NCBI GenBank assembly: GCA_021432635.1
Contig: MU270048.1
Coordinates: forward strand, 558,001-622,000
Source: Thozetella sp. PMI_491
Taxonomy: Eukaryota; Ascomycota; Sordariomycetes; Chaetosphaeriales; Chaetosphaeriaceae
DNA length: 64,000 nt
Direction of reading: 5' to 3'
In this document: positions 1 through 11,408 of the stretch, piece by piece
Numbering within the stretch: position 1 is the first letter of the stretch
Layout: each line of letters opens with the position of its first letter
Made by a program: the position numbers and the translations under genes
The notes under the pieces: generated by a model
Seen by the model: only the letters and a program-made list of their open reading frames with translations
Databases searched by the model: none
What the model was told of the DNA's origin: nothing

Positions 1-1459
1 AGCGGTCTGAACTCCTGTCCGATAACAAAGATCGGCGTGAGCGATGCGCTCGACGTCGGCAGATGACCAAGCACGTCCGTCGCTCTGTAAGTGCGGCCTC
101 GTGTTCGAGAAAGTGAGCAGCGGAGGAAGTGAGTAGCGTGGGAAGGTGGGAGGGGAAGTAGCAAGTTATTTGGCCGTTTTTCCCGCTCTCTGGAATTGAG
201 CATTCCCAGAGAAACCGGCGAGCTTGAGACGGAGGCTTGCTTGGGGTGCAGCTGGCGAGGTTGCTCGTGCCGTCTCAAGAAGCCGGTTCTTGAGAGGTAG
301 CACAGCGGGCAGCCATCTTGCTCGCATGCTGCGGGCAAGGAAGCCTGCAAGGGGAAGCAACTCTAGAGTTGGCACTTGGCTGAGCTGTGTAAATGTCAAA
401 TATATATCCTCGAAGGAGCCACCAAGGGCTTTGAGTTGGTCCGTTTGGCTCTTCTTTTATTTTGGGATCCCAAAGGGCCAAAGGGGGTCTTATTCGTCCG
501 CGGTCTCTCTCTCTCCTATAGTCACTACCTTTGGTGCACGCAAAACTGCGCCGCAACCGAAAGTTCGGGTCAAGCCGAGACAATTTCGAAGGACCATCGT
601 GACCACGAGCCTAGCTCCATCGAGGGGGAGAGGAGAGTAACAGATAAGGTAAGCTAGCCACTATCGCGGCTCCTGTCTAAGGGCGGCCATGGCCAGGCGG
701 ACTGGTCAGATCACGGCGATGATGCACGAGGCGAAATGATTGGCTTCGGGTGTGAGACGGGGTGTCTGGGGCGACCCTTCGTGCAAGCTCCACGACAAAG
801 AGCCCTCGTGCCGCCCCTAGCTTTTCCTTTGTGAGATTCTCTCGAGCAGTGTCGTCTTCCCTTTCTCAAAATTCTCGTCTCCTCGTCCGCTGTTGCTACG
901 CCGTCTCGAGCTCCTGCTGCCGTGTTGTGTCGTCCGACGTGTCCGACGCCGCCAAGTTCTGCGCCTGCCCCGGTTCGGCGCTCGCTCTGCAGCCTCAGGG
1001 TCCTCCGGACGCTCCGACCACCTGCCCCTTCACGGGACTTGAAACCGTGGTAAACCGTGGTTTGCCCTTGCGTGCGCTTTTCCGAGGGTCCAGAAGCGCC
1101 GAGGCCCGGAGCTTGCAGAAACCGACCACTCCAGAGGCTCCTAGTGACCCCTCCTTCCTTTGCTTATCAGAGCCTTATCGCAGCGCTTGGCCCCTTCCAT
1201 TTGGCTGCGCTCCTGTTTGAGAAGCTCCTTCAGCATCGACCGCCGTTCTCGAACCTCGAACACCTCGGACCTTTGGTCCACCCAAACCTTTACCCATCTC
1301 GTCTTGTTTTTTTCCTTTCTCTCCATTTGACCGCCTCATTTGACCTCACCACTTGCATCCGGGAGAGACAGCATATCTCTTCGTGAGAACACGCATCGCC
1401 CCAGTTCCTCATCGGAAACGTCACCCTGCACCGATCTGGGAAAGGCCACTGCGGACAAG
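1..1459. other. Gene-free upstream region and leader of the OSH4-type gene
   Basis: No coding region is convincing here. The several short open frames overlap one another on both strands and none has a recognisable domain. From about 780 to 1440 the + strand is pyrimidine-rich, with many CT and TC runs, which is typical of the promoter and 5' leader of fungal housekeeping genes. This fits transcription into the oxysterol-binding protein gene that starts at 1460. Nothing else is seen. Confidence 0.5.
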
Positions 1460-3212
1460 ATGGCATCTACGAAGCCTTCGGAGACCCTGGCGGCGACGCC
1501 GGAGGATAACCATAGCGACGGATCAAAGCTGAAGACATTTCTCACTATTCTGCGGAAGTAAGTCTGCTTTTTCGCACCCCTATACCGCCCAGAATGCGCC
1601 ATTTCGGGGCAAGCCAGCGACGGGAGCAAGAAGAGCCAACGTCTAGGCTGCTCGTCAATCGACTTGCTCCCTGGTGCTTGTCGCTGCGCTCGGCCGTTGC
1701 TTAGGTTAATATGACCAACCTATTGCTCTTTCTCGATGCTGACTGTGCATCTCCTTCTAGATTTATTGGCGTAGCAGACCTGGCCGCCGTGCGGTTCTCG
1801 CTGCCCTCGCAACTCCTCGAGCCGACCCCCAACCTCGAATACTGGAACTACCTCGACTCCCCTAATGCCTTTATTGCCATCGGAACGGCGGACGAGCCAG
1901 TGGACCGCATGTTGGAAGTATTACGCTTTTGGTTTACCAAGGATCTGAAATATGCAAAGGGCAAGCCCTGCAAACCGTACAACTCATGCCTGGGAGAGTT
2001 CTTCAGGGTATGTTGATGGCCTAGCCCGGCTGGGATTTGTCGGCCTCATGCCACGCGAGCAGTCCCCGTCGCGACTGGGCTTGTGGCTAACAGTAACTTG
2101 TATAGTGTAACTGGGAAACCGAGGATGATGCCCCTAAGATCAACACAAAAGCTCTCACCGCCGGCAGCAATCCCGGCAGCAGCGCTTCCAGCGTCAAGTC
2201 GGGTAAGCTTACCGTCCCGGCTCTTGGAGCTGGAAATTCTCAGTCCGGCTCCACCGTCTCCATACCACAGATGTCTGCCAATCCGCAGAAGCCGATCCGG
2301 ATATCCTATTTGACTGAACAGACCTCGCACCATCCTCCTGTCAGCGCTTTCTACGTGAGCTGCCCGGAGAAGGGACTTTACGCCAGGGGCTACGATCAGA
2401 TCACAGCCAAGTTCACCGGCACCTCGATCAAAGTGATGCCGGGCGAGCACAACTTGGGCATCTTCATCACCCTAGAGAAGCGAAACAACGAGACATATCA
2501 GCTGACGCACCCCGCCGCCCATCTCGGTGGAATCCTGCGAGGCGCGCTGAGCGTCAGCGTGGGCGACGTCGCCTACATCACGTGCCCCCAGACCAAGCTG
2601 AAAGCCATCCTGCAGTACTTCGACGAGGGATGGTTGACCCGATCCACGAACAAGGTGGAGGGCATCATCTTCCGGTACGATCCCGAGAACGACGACAAGA
2701 CGAAGATCAAGGACGTACCAGAGTCGGACATCCTGGTTAGGCTCTTGGGCCCATGGAAGGAGAAGATCATGTTCACGATGGGCCCGAACCCGGTGGTAAG
2801 TGGTGACATTATGGTACCTGATTGGGGAGGCAACCCCTTTGCTCACACCGTGTAGAACTCCCACCCTCCAGAGAAACAGACTACCATCATCGACATTGCA
2901 CCGCTCAGCGTCGCCCCCAAGGTTCTCCCGCCAGTAGAGCAGCAGCTTGAGCATGAGTCTCTCCGGCTGTGGGGCGGTGTCACCGAGGCAATCTACGCGA
3001 AGCAGTTCTCGAAGGCTACCACCGTCAAGCAAGAGCTCGAGGAGGCTCAGAGAGAAAAGGCGCGCGAGCGCGAGCGCAAGAACGAGACGTGGACGCCCGT
3101 CTTCTTTGAGCCTGTTTTGGAAAAGGGCAAACCGCAGCTCTCGGAGAAAGGCAAGCAGGTCCTGGAACGCTCCCAGCGCGGCGAATGGAGCATGGAGGGT
3201 ATCGTCCCATGA
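1460..3212 (+). CDS. OSH4: Oxysterol-binding protein, OSH4/KES1 type
   Basis: Short-form oxysterol-binding protein that exchanges sterol for PI4P between membranes, mainly at the Golgi. Four exons: 1460-1557, 1761-2007, 2106-2795, 2856-3212, giving 463 aa, a little longer than yeast Kes1. Visible hallmarks are a lid/N-terminal helix followed by FIGVADLAAVRFSLPSQL, then LGEFF-R-CNWE split exactly by intron 2, and the family fingerprint EQTSHHPPVSAF at about residues 186-197, whose two histidines bind the PI4P head group. The C-terminus has the KARERERKNETW and W-x-P-x-FF region common to fungal Osh proteins. There is no PH domain or ankyrin region, so it belongs to the Osh4-7 group. A Ser-rich stretch after CNWE (about residues 125-170) could hide an optional intron (gtaagc at about 2201 to cag at about 2270); I kept it as coding because the frame is open. 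Followed after 3.4 kb by VPS74 on the same strand. Confidence 0.93.
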
Positions 3213-4783
3213 TTATACTTGATTTGTGGAAGGGGGAGCATTTTCCTCGGACGCGAGGAACCCCCGGGTCGATTCCTTATATAGGGCATCTAGATGGTGT
3301 GGAGAGGATATTTGCTCGGCATAGACTCTGACTACAGGGAGAGTTGCTATAGGAGTCGCTCGCTGATCTATAGGTGCATGGCCCCAGGATCCGGCGTCGT
3401 TCTGCTAGCATCATACACATAAACCGCCTTCGTTTTAATGTACCGAAATACGCACGTGGGCAGCGGATAATACATATATTTGATTTCTCTACCAAGCATT
3501 TCCTGGCATGAGGCTCCATGCAATGGCCGGGTTCCTTTGTGACCTGGTTCCCGGCCGCGATCTAGGACCAAGGCTCAGCGGCCAAAGGTCACTGGGCCCT
3601 CGTTTTTAGCCACTGGCCCCATTATAAGCTACCTTCTGCCACAGTTATTTGGAGTCAAGCCAACATCAGAAGGCTTTTAGGAAAATAAGTGAGCTGGCGC
3701 GGTTGGCAGGAGAAGAAGGTAGCAGTCAATGCCATTGCTGGACCGCGACTCGAGGACCGGGACTGCAAGAAACAGTCGACGATGCTAGCAGGGTAATTGA
3801 GAAGCCAAAGTAGTGAGGCTAGAAATCGGCCGAAACGGGAGGACTATCACAACAAAAAAGGGGGTAAAAAGCATTGCCGTGGCGCCTTCACGCTCGGCTC
3901 CAGCCACAACTCATCCGCCACATCTGCGTGCAAGTGTGGCTCGGAACAAGCCGAAGGCCTGGCGCTCCCACAGCAAACTTAGCTTGACAGAAACAAGCAT
4001 CGTTTCTTGGGGGAGGCGGTAGGATGTTCGCTACCTGTGTTTGCTGCTCTCAGGTTCTGTAGGAGCTGGCTCCCCAGTGGACCTGAGGGGGAAGAGCAAC
4101 TGAGCAAGCCTCGCTCCTACCCAATCTTGGCTGGCGATTGGCCGCAGGGGACGGCAGGTGCGAAGCACGCGACACGTCGTTTTGGCGAATTGCCTGCACA
4201 TCTGTACCTGCATTCCATTTATAACGGAGAGTTTGGCTCGCGTGCCTATCCTTGGCGCGGTCCCCTGAATTGAAAGGGAGAGTTTGTTGGAGGCGTTCTA
4301 CGCCGCTTCGAGAACTTGTCACGTTTGCCCCTATCGGGCACTACCCGAATTTATTATTACGAGGTGGCCACAGGCGGTGGCTGAGCATAACAAAAAGGAG
4401 AAAGGCGCCTGAGTTTGGCCACATTGGGTCTAAAAGAGCGGCCCCGACTGTTCGTGCCTCCTGAATTTCGCCGAAGCCTACACAACCGGTTCACAGCGTC
4501 TTGGCCCATTTAACACGAGTGACCCACTATTCCGTCCAATCAGAATTTCTCATTTAATGACCCATTGTATCACTCACTTAACCTAGAGAGCTTCAACCAC
4601 GCATCTTATTAGGCATTGGAACTAAGGCACTAGGCATAGCCGCCTCCTCCTCCTGTTCAAGGGCGACAATGCTAGCCATGCAACGTGTTGAGGGTCAGGC
4701 ATACTCGGCCGCTTGCGGCTACGAGGCAGACTTCATGACTCTTGAGGCGTATCAGGAATCGTAACTATGAATCGTAACTATGG
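3213..4783. other. Intergenic region, nothing recognised
   Basis: Downstream of the OSH4-type gene. Only short overlapping open frames without domains are present. Base composition becomes AT-richer after about 4500, leading into the gene relic at 4784-5590. Confidence 0.5.
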
Positions 4784-5590
4784 CTAATTAACTAATTCGA
4801 TCTGGTAGATACTCCAAGTTGTAGAGACATCGGAAGTATGAAATGCGTTCTTAGTTGCCACCTCCCCAAGAAATTCCTTATCCGACTGCTCTCCCAATTC
4901 AATAAACTTTCTTAAATAAGACTCGTTCACGACCTATCTAAATACACTACTATCAACTGGAGATGAGACAAAGTATTTCATGTTTTCCCATAGGTAGATT
5001 TCGCTCGCAATCGCGGTCACTATGTCAAAGTGATCATGCTCCTTAGGGTTGTATGGTTCAGTTGCAGGATTGGCTTCTCCCATCTCAAGGGGTACCTTTA
5101 GAGGTCTAGTGATCTCTTCTGGCTCGTCCCATGCATCTCCAGCTCCTTCGGATGCTATGTTTCTTGAGCTTGTCCTTCTAGAACGCAGATGTCGTACTTG
5201 TAAATGCGGCCAGCCTTTCGACCCAAACCTGTCGGCATTAAGATAATGGACCATGAAAGTTACTTCATAGCACTGTAGACAAGTTTCCTCCAAGCTTAAA
5301 TTTGAAAAGGTCGCGGGCCACACCACAAAGCTACCCATCCCCTGTCTTTGGAGAGCTCGGCCTACTACTGAGCTCAGCGCAATAGTAACCAGGCGTTTAT
5401 AAACATCGGTACTAGTGGTGAGAATAATAGCGTTCTCACGTGTGGCCCTACCAAACCATAGAGTAAATAGACACTCTCTGGGTCAAAGTAAAATTCCATA
5501 GCCGATCCAAGAGGCATAGCACCGGCAACCAGGTCTAGCGCTCGACTTGACGACAGCACAGTGCCGAGTACGAAGGAACGCCAGCCTTAT
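4784..5590 (-). pseudogene. Decayed gene of unknown family
   Basis: Reading the minus strand from about 5590, one frame gives protein-like sequence (…SAMEFYFDPESVYLLYGLVGPH…) to about 5430. A second frame then continues (…RENAIILTTSTDVYKRL…) through 5338 and down to a TAG at 4934-4936. The same frame stays open for 49 more codons beyond that TAG (…ESYLRKFIELGEQSD…) and ends with a TAG at 4784-4786. The amino-acid composition is protein-like throughout, unlike the flanks. The layout is therefore one former coding region with a frame change near 5425-5440 and an internal stop. The frame change could be a short intron, but the only GT..AG pair there is about 28 nt apart, shorter than fungal introns normally are. 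I do not recognise the family. The block is AT-richer than its neighbours, and the TAG could derive from CAG by C-to-T change as in RIP, but this is inference. Confidence 0.42.
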
Positions 5591-6621
5591 CTACTAGGCA
5601 AGACTAAAAACGACGACGCCAAGCCGACAAGCAACTCCATTTCGATGGCATAGAACAAAATAATTGCTTCAATTAAGCTTAGGAAATACGCCATAACCAG
5701 CTGTATCTACACTAGTCTCGATTAGTTGAGTAGCTTGGGACTTAGCAAGAGAGGGAGGGGTATCTGGCGTTTGAGATGGTACGGCCAAAACGGCTATAAA
5801 ATTGGTTAGCTGATCGCCCTTACGATATATAGGCTATTCTTTGTGCATACTATCTCTCGCCCCGAACTTCGCTTAGCGAGCTTCGTAGTCAAACAGCAAA
5901 GAAGTCGGCAAGCCGCAAGCAGATGTGGTTCGCACCACTTTACGGGGTGGGGAGTGGGGGCGCAAACGAGAATGAATTCTGGTTCCTTGAACCGGGTTAA
6001 AAAAACAACCCAGCACCTCCTGATTCTGGCTTCTCATGAGTAATGATTGTGCTTTTCCCGACTATCGTAATGGAGGGTCTTGTGCGCTGCGAGCCTGTAT
6101 ACCAGAAAAGAAGTCGCGAGACAAAATAATGCAGCTGTATAACTGACCTGCCGAGGGAGTATGCTTGTCCCAGTCTGAATACTACAGCACGTGTCTAGCC
6201 AAGTGCTCGCAAGTGCTTGGGCTTCCGGAAACGGTGGGTCTAGGCTGTCATTTTTTTTTGGCAGGCAAGGCAGACCATAATTAATGGCACCCCCGACACA
6301 GGCACTTTTTTAGTAGGAATTTATCGTTTTGAACAGCTTGCCCAATACCCCTTTGGGCGCTGCGCTCAGGTCGCCTGCTCGCCCTAGCACCATTCGCTCC
6401 GCCAAACGGATCCCCAAAATTTCTTTGAGCCCCATCCCGTTGTCCAAGCTTCTGCTTCAACCTCGACCCTTGCCTCGCTCGCCCGACGACGCCTCCGCAA
6501 CGTGCCCCTTCCCCCCCGCCAGCAAACACCGTCGAAAAACGCTTCGGCTCTTCTGCACATCGATAGTTGACACGAACCTCGCGTCGGACCCCCGGACGAC
6601 CGAATCGCGACCGGCCTCAAC
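5591..6621. other. Intergenic region and VPS74 leader
   Basis: No gene is supported. The part from about 6330 to 6620 is C-rich with TCGCC and CTCGC runs, consistent with the promoter and 5' leader of VPS74, which starts at 6622. Confidence 0.5.
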
Positions 6622-7978
6622 ATGTCGACGGCGAACTCAGGCTTGACGCGACGCCGAGGAGGTGGTGGCGGCGGCGCCAGCGCGGCCGGTGGAGCATCCA
6701 ACGGCGACGGTGAGAACAGCAATGCCATCAATCGGGCCAATTCCTCGTCGAATTTCAAGGACAGCACGCCCGAAACCAGCTACGAGAACAACGAGAATGG
6801 GCACAAGATCGCGTTCGACCCCCGGGACATCAGCGAGAGCGCCGAGAGGAGCAAGCAGCCCAAGCTCACCCTGATGGAGGAGGTCTTGCTGCTGGGACTC
6901 AAGGACAAGCAGGTTTGTGCCAGCCCAATGCTCTACCGTTTGCGCTCGCCCCCTTGACTTGCCCGCCGACATTGTGTCTCCTTCCGTTGGACGAGATAAA
7001 TGACGCGACATTTGCTGACCCCGGTGGTACGCAGGGCTACCTGTCATTCTGGAACGACAACATCTCTTATGCCCTGCGTGGCTGCATCGTCCTGGAATTG
7101 GCATTCCGCGGCCGCATCAGCATGCAAAAAGACCCGTCGAGGCGGCGCTTCCCTTTACCAGACCGCGTTATCGAGGTTATCGATGACACACTGACCGGCG
7201 AGGTGCTGCTCGACGAGGCCCTGAAGTTGATGAAGACGAGCGAGAAAATGAGCGTCAGCTCCTGGATCGATCTCCTGAGCGGTAAGCCTGTGCTGGAACG
7301 AACAAATCCCCCGCGCCTGCTCCTAAAATCGATGCTAATTCTTGCCGCCTCCCGCCAGGCGAGACTTGGAATCTGATGAAGATTGGCTATCAACTCAAAC
7401 AAGTGCGCGAGCGATTGGCCAAGGGCCTAGTGGACAAGGGCATTCTGCGGACCGAGAAGCGCAACTTCCTCCTGTTCGACATGGCCACGCACCCGGTCGC
7501 CGATGGCGGTGCCAAGGAGGAGATCCGACGCCGCGTCCGCAACGTGCTCACCCAACGCACCATCGTGCTCAACGGCTCCCAGTTCCTCCCCGAGAACCTC
7601 GACTTCCGCTACACGCGCACCATCGCCATGGTCTGCGCTGCCTACGCTGCCAATGTCCTCGAGAACGCGCTGTCGACTCTGGGTCACGAGGCCCGCGAAC
7701 GGGCTTTCGCCCAGACCGACGAGCTGCTGGCCGAATACAGCCAGTGGCCGTTCGGAAAGAAGGCTACGGGCAATGGCATCGGTGCCAATCTGCCCCAGGT
7801 GATTGGCGAGGTACGCTCCTTGGCTGCTGGAGCCATGTGTGGCTCGTCCTGCGTCTCGGCCTGCTGCTAACTAGGTGTCTGTTTCTAGGAAGTTTCTAAC
7901 GCTAAGGATAAGGAGCTCCAGCTCGAGGTGGTCGCCGCCTGCCTGAGCGTCTTCACCCGCCTTGACTCCCTCCTTTGA
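6622..7978 (+). CDS. VPS74: Vps74/GPP34 (GOLPH3) Golgi PI4P effector
   Basis: Peripheral Golgi protein that reads PI4P, retains glycosyltransferases in the Golgi by binding their cytosolic tails, and contacts the Sac1 phosphatase. Four exons (6622-6912, 7035-7281, 7359-7810, 7889-7978) encode 359 aa. The N-terminal 75 residues are a low-complexity Gly/Asn/Ser-rich tail that begins with an RRRGGGGGG-like basic patch. The GPP34 domain fills the rest: [51 protein letters not shown] and ETWN-L, then the C-terminal helices with GSQFLPE and a terminal FTRLDSLL. The paired W and R residues known to bind PI4P lie in the SFWND and YALRGC segments. Length and domain order match the fungal family (yeast 345 aa). 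Splice sites are all GT..AG and each junction restores a conserved motif. The start is the first ATG in frame after a C-rich leader. Confidence 0.95.
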
Positions 7979-8953
7979 GCCGCTGATGTGCGACTCGGAA
8001 ACACCGACTCCCCGAGCCAGAGGGCACTCCGCTGCCACCTTCGTTATTTACGCCCGCAACGAATGCTCGGACTGGAAAGTTTGTTGGCTACCCATGCTGT
8101 CGAAAGAAAAAAAGAAACAGGGACTGGGAACGGGTAGTCCGGCGTTCATGTTGTGCTTGGAGTCTTCGCGCGGTCTGCTTGTCTAGTGTTGTAGCAACTG
8201 CACAAAAGCAGCCCGCCAAACGAACAGGGAAGCCAGGTGCGTGATGGGAAGGAGGAAGAATTGTCCTGAGGGCCGGGGACTTGAACCGAGCTCGAAGACG
8301 AAGGGGGGGAATGGGAGGCATGCGCACAGAGAGGAGAGAGGGCGAGAGCGGTGCGCGTATGAGGACGACGGCAACAGGGTGCGGCTTAAAGACGGGAGTC
8401 AGCGTCAGGCTCCACGGCCAGCCATGTCCCAGAGAACGGGAACGGCCAGCCAGCTTCGGGCTTAATTCTCGGACCCCCTTCCACATGTTATACTAGGCAT
8501 ATTTCGGTATTGTTTTGCTTTTTCCCCCTCCACCTCGTCTCCCAACTTTGCCAGCTCCATTTTCTGGAAGAGGGCAACAGAGGAGTTGTTACGCAGCCAT
8601 CTTGCATGCAACGAAAGTCCTTGAAGTATCCATTCGGTATTTTCGCAGCGGCGCCTGCCGGCATGTCCCGTCTAGGCCGCCGCTATGACATGCATAATGC
8701 ACCGTGAACCACACCATCGACCTAGGCTGGGCGCAAGGAGTCCCACTGGTGCCGCAAATTACCCACGCCAGTCACGGTTTACTATTTGCGCAAAGCAAAG
8801 CAAATAGGCTTATATTGAACACATTTTTGGTCACTTCTTCCCAGTACGCAACGCCGACGGAAGACCCTATGACTCCACCCAGTATGCCGCATGTGAACGC
8901 CAAACACCTGAAAAGTACAGTGCGCCATGTCTCTCTCATGACGAGCCGATCGG
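7979..8953. other. Convergent 3' region between VPS74 and RRP14
   Basis: Both flanking genes point into this interval, so it should hold two 3' UTRs. Short overlapping frames without domain similarity are present. A tRNA-like T-loop string on the minus strand near 8270 was examined and rejected because it has no matching stems. Confidence 0.5.
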
Positions 8954-10740
8954 TCACTTCCTCTTCCCGCTGGAGCCCCCGAAGCCACCTTCGAAGCCAG
9001 GTCGGTTCTTCTTCTTGCTCGCGCCACCCTTCTTCTTGCCCTTGCTGTGCTTGTCCTCCCTGCGCTTCCGGAGGTTGTCCTCGCGCTTTTTCTGCTTCTC
9101 TTTGATGGCGTTCTCGACGCCTTGGGATCGATCCTTCCACTCCTTCTCGCTCTTCTTCTTCGCCTTATCCTTGCGCTTGATAGCCTTCTTCAGGAGCGTC
9201 TCGTTGTCGTGGATCTTCTCACCCTCCGTCCTCCGGCGGGCAGCTAACCATGCCTCTTTCTCCATGACTTCCTTGCGTTTATCTTCGTTCATGTTGGCGA
9301 TGCGACTCTTCTGCGCCTGGACCTTGAGGAGCTGGGTCTTGGGGTCCGAGGGGCCCTTCTTCTTGACATCGGGGCCTGACTTCTCATAGCTTAGGTCGTG
9401 TGACATCTGGGTGCCATCGGCAAAGGCGATGCGGCCGAAGGCGAAGTGATTTGCGCTCTGGTCGTCATCACGGTCCACCATCGGGCTTAGAATGCTACCG
9501 GGGGAGTTTCGTGCACTGGCCAGTGCCTCTTCCCGCTTCCGGTCCTCTTCTTCTTTCGTCTTCTGGCGCAGTTCTTTCTTGTGTGCCTTGCGTTGTGCTT
9601 GCTTCTCGCGGCGCGCCTCGATGAGTTCCTGCCTGGTACGAATCGGCTTGCCGTCTGGACCGTCGGCCTTGCGGGCTGCCCGCAGAGCCTCAATCTTGGC
9701 AGCAAGTCGAGCGCGTAGCGCCGTGGTGTCACTGGGGAGCTTGATGTATTTTGGCTTTTCCGAAGGTGCAATGGCAGAGGAGATGGAGGTTTCCGTGCTG
9801 GCCAACTCGGCTGAGTCGGGTTTCCCGGGGCCATCGAAGACTGGCGATGCTGGGGCGGACGCGGGACTCGATTCGGGAGAGGCGTCAGTATCCCTCGACA
9901 CGATGCCCGAGACGTCTATGGGTTCCATGTCTTGGGTACCTTGTGCATCCTCTTCGTCCGCCTCGGTTGATGGTTTGACATCGTCCTTGGCAGGCGTCGA
10001 GCCGCTCTTTAGCTGCGCTGCCTGCGATGTTTGCACGACCACCGCCTGCTCTTTCTCGGCCATCAGCTGCCTCTTGGCCTCTTTTCGCTCCTCCTTTCGC
10101 TCCTCTTTCTTCACCCGCTTCTTTTCTTGCTTGGCTTTCCTCTTTTCCTTGACCGCTCGCGACTCCACCGCATTGGCGCCGGAGAGTCTCGGCTTCTTGG
10201 GAGACGATTCGTCCTGCTCAGGCTTCTTCCTAAGGCCTTCTCCAGGCTTCTCCCATTCGATATCTCCCTCTTCTTCGTCTTCCCAATCGCCTTCATCCTC
10301 TTCTTGCATCTCCTGAAGCTTTCGCTTACTCCGAGCGCGCTCGTCCATGACTTCCTTGGCATTGCGGTTTAGTTCGCTATCGGGATCGAGCTTGCCTCGC
10401 CTCGCTGCTTTAGCTTCGTCCTTTGTCTGTTTCTTTTGCCGCCAGTTGTCCTGGATGGTTCCATGGAGATTAGCCAGTGTCCTACGGCGCACATGGTCCG
10501 GAGGGTGATGGCATGGCGCCAGCAAACTTGGCTGCGAGCATGCCAGGGCGGGGACATACGTTGGAATCTTCTCCGTAGTACATTTTCGCCGGAATCAAGG
10601 ACAGAAGGCCATCGAACGCCTTCGCATGGCCGCGGAGGCGCTCCTATCCATTCGAGTCAATCAGACGGGCTTGGTCGTAGCACGACCGCCAGTTGGCGGG
10701 GCATAGGCAGGAGACGAACCTGTAGACTGCTATCCCCCAT
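8954..10740 (-). CDS. RRP14: Ribosome biogenesis protein Rrp14/SURF6
   Basis: Nucleolar protein needed for early 60S and 40S assembly. Three exons on the minus strand: 10740-10720 (MGDSSLQ, only 21 nt), 10643-10560 and 10450-8954, giving 533 aa. Exon 2 carries the conserved SURF6 N-terminal box ERLRGHAKAFDGLLSLIPAK followed by YYGED, and exon 3 opens with DNWRQKKQTKDEAK, so the exons join into the expected order. The middle is a long acidic and lysine-rich coiled region. The C-terminal SURF6 domain is clear: ELIEARREKQAQRKAHKK, FGRIAFADGTQM, KGPSDPKTQLLK, then WKDRSQGVENAIKEKQKKRE-NLRKRRE. The protein ends in a basic Gly-rich tail (GFGGSSGKRK). The first intron uses a gttcgt donor, which is a little unusual. 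Without the two small exons the gene would appear to start inside intron sequence near 10525. A 668-bp gap separates it from EXO1 downstream on the + coordinate axis. Confidence 0.93.
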
Positions 10741-11408
10741 CGTGGATTGTCTGCCGGGAGTCTGCTTGGAGGAGGAATGGCACCTAGGATTGACGGGCTG
10801 CCTGGCAAGTGCAAGCGGAAGACTTGTTGACGATCGCGCAGTCAAGGGCCAGACTGGACGCTGGGTTGGAGAGCCAGAGGAAAAATCGAGAGGCGGCGGT
10901 TCCACCGGTGATTGGCGCACGCGGGCCGAATTTTCAGACCACTGGGAATTTTTCAGTGTGGGGCGCGAAATCTTGGCGTTGTTCTGCCCCGAGGCGGTGA
11001 ATGACTTATAAGTGGTAGGCAGCAAAGCAGAGCGAAGGAACACCAGAATGAGACATTCTACAGATCAAAGACACATCAAGAATATTCCAATAAGAGTCGA
11101 GGAAAGATCCTATGCTATCTCTACGCTCAAGACTTGGGACGTCGGCTGCTGTCTTCGGCGAAGGGGACCGCGGGGCACCGGGATGCTGACTACCCACCCG
11201 CTCACTGCTAAGGATATTTTGACCGTTTGTTTAGAATGTAGCCCTGATTCACTGTTGCCATAAGCGTATATAATCATACTTGAGCTTGTACATATATATC
11301 CACAACGCCTTGAACACCTTGAATGTCTCATTGCCCATGCCCCTGTCCTTGAACGCCGCGCTAGATGCAGCAAACCAATCGTGATACAGTGAGAGAAACG
11401 GCTTCTCG
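10741..11408. other. RRP14 promoter region and EXO1 3' end
   Basis: Both neighbours are on the minus strand, so this interval should contain the RRP14 promoter and the EXO1 3' UTR. An AT-rich stretch around 11260-11300 on the EXO1 side could hold polyadenylation signals. No gene is seen. Confidence 0.5.

Noticed and set aside
2472-3032. 186-codon open frame on the minus strand
   Set aside because: Shadow of exons 3 and 4 of the oxysterol-binding protein gene; it crosses a real intron of that gene.
8255-8300. tRNA-like T-loop string on the minus strand (GGTTCAAGTCC)
   Set aside because: No flanking 5-bp stem, no anticodon or D arm and no 7-bp acceptor stem around it.
9492-10316. 274-codon open frame on the plus strand
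   Set aside because: Antisense shadow of the RRP14 gene with Ser/Phe/Leu-rich low complexity and no domain.
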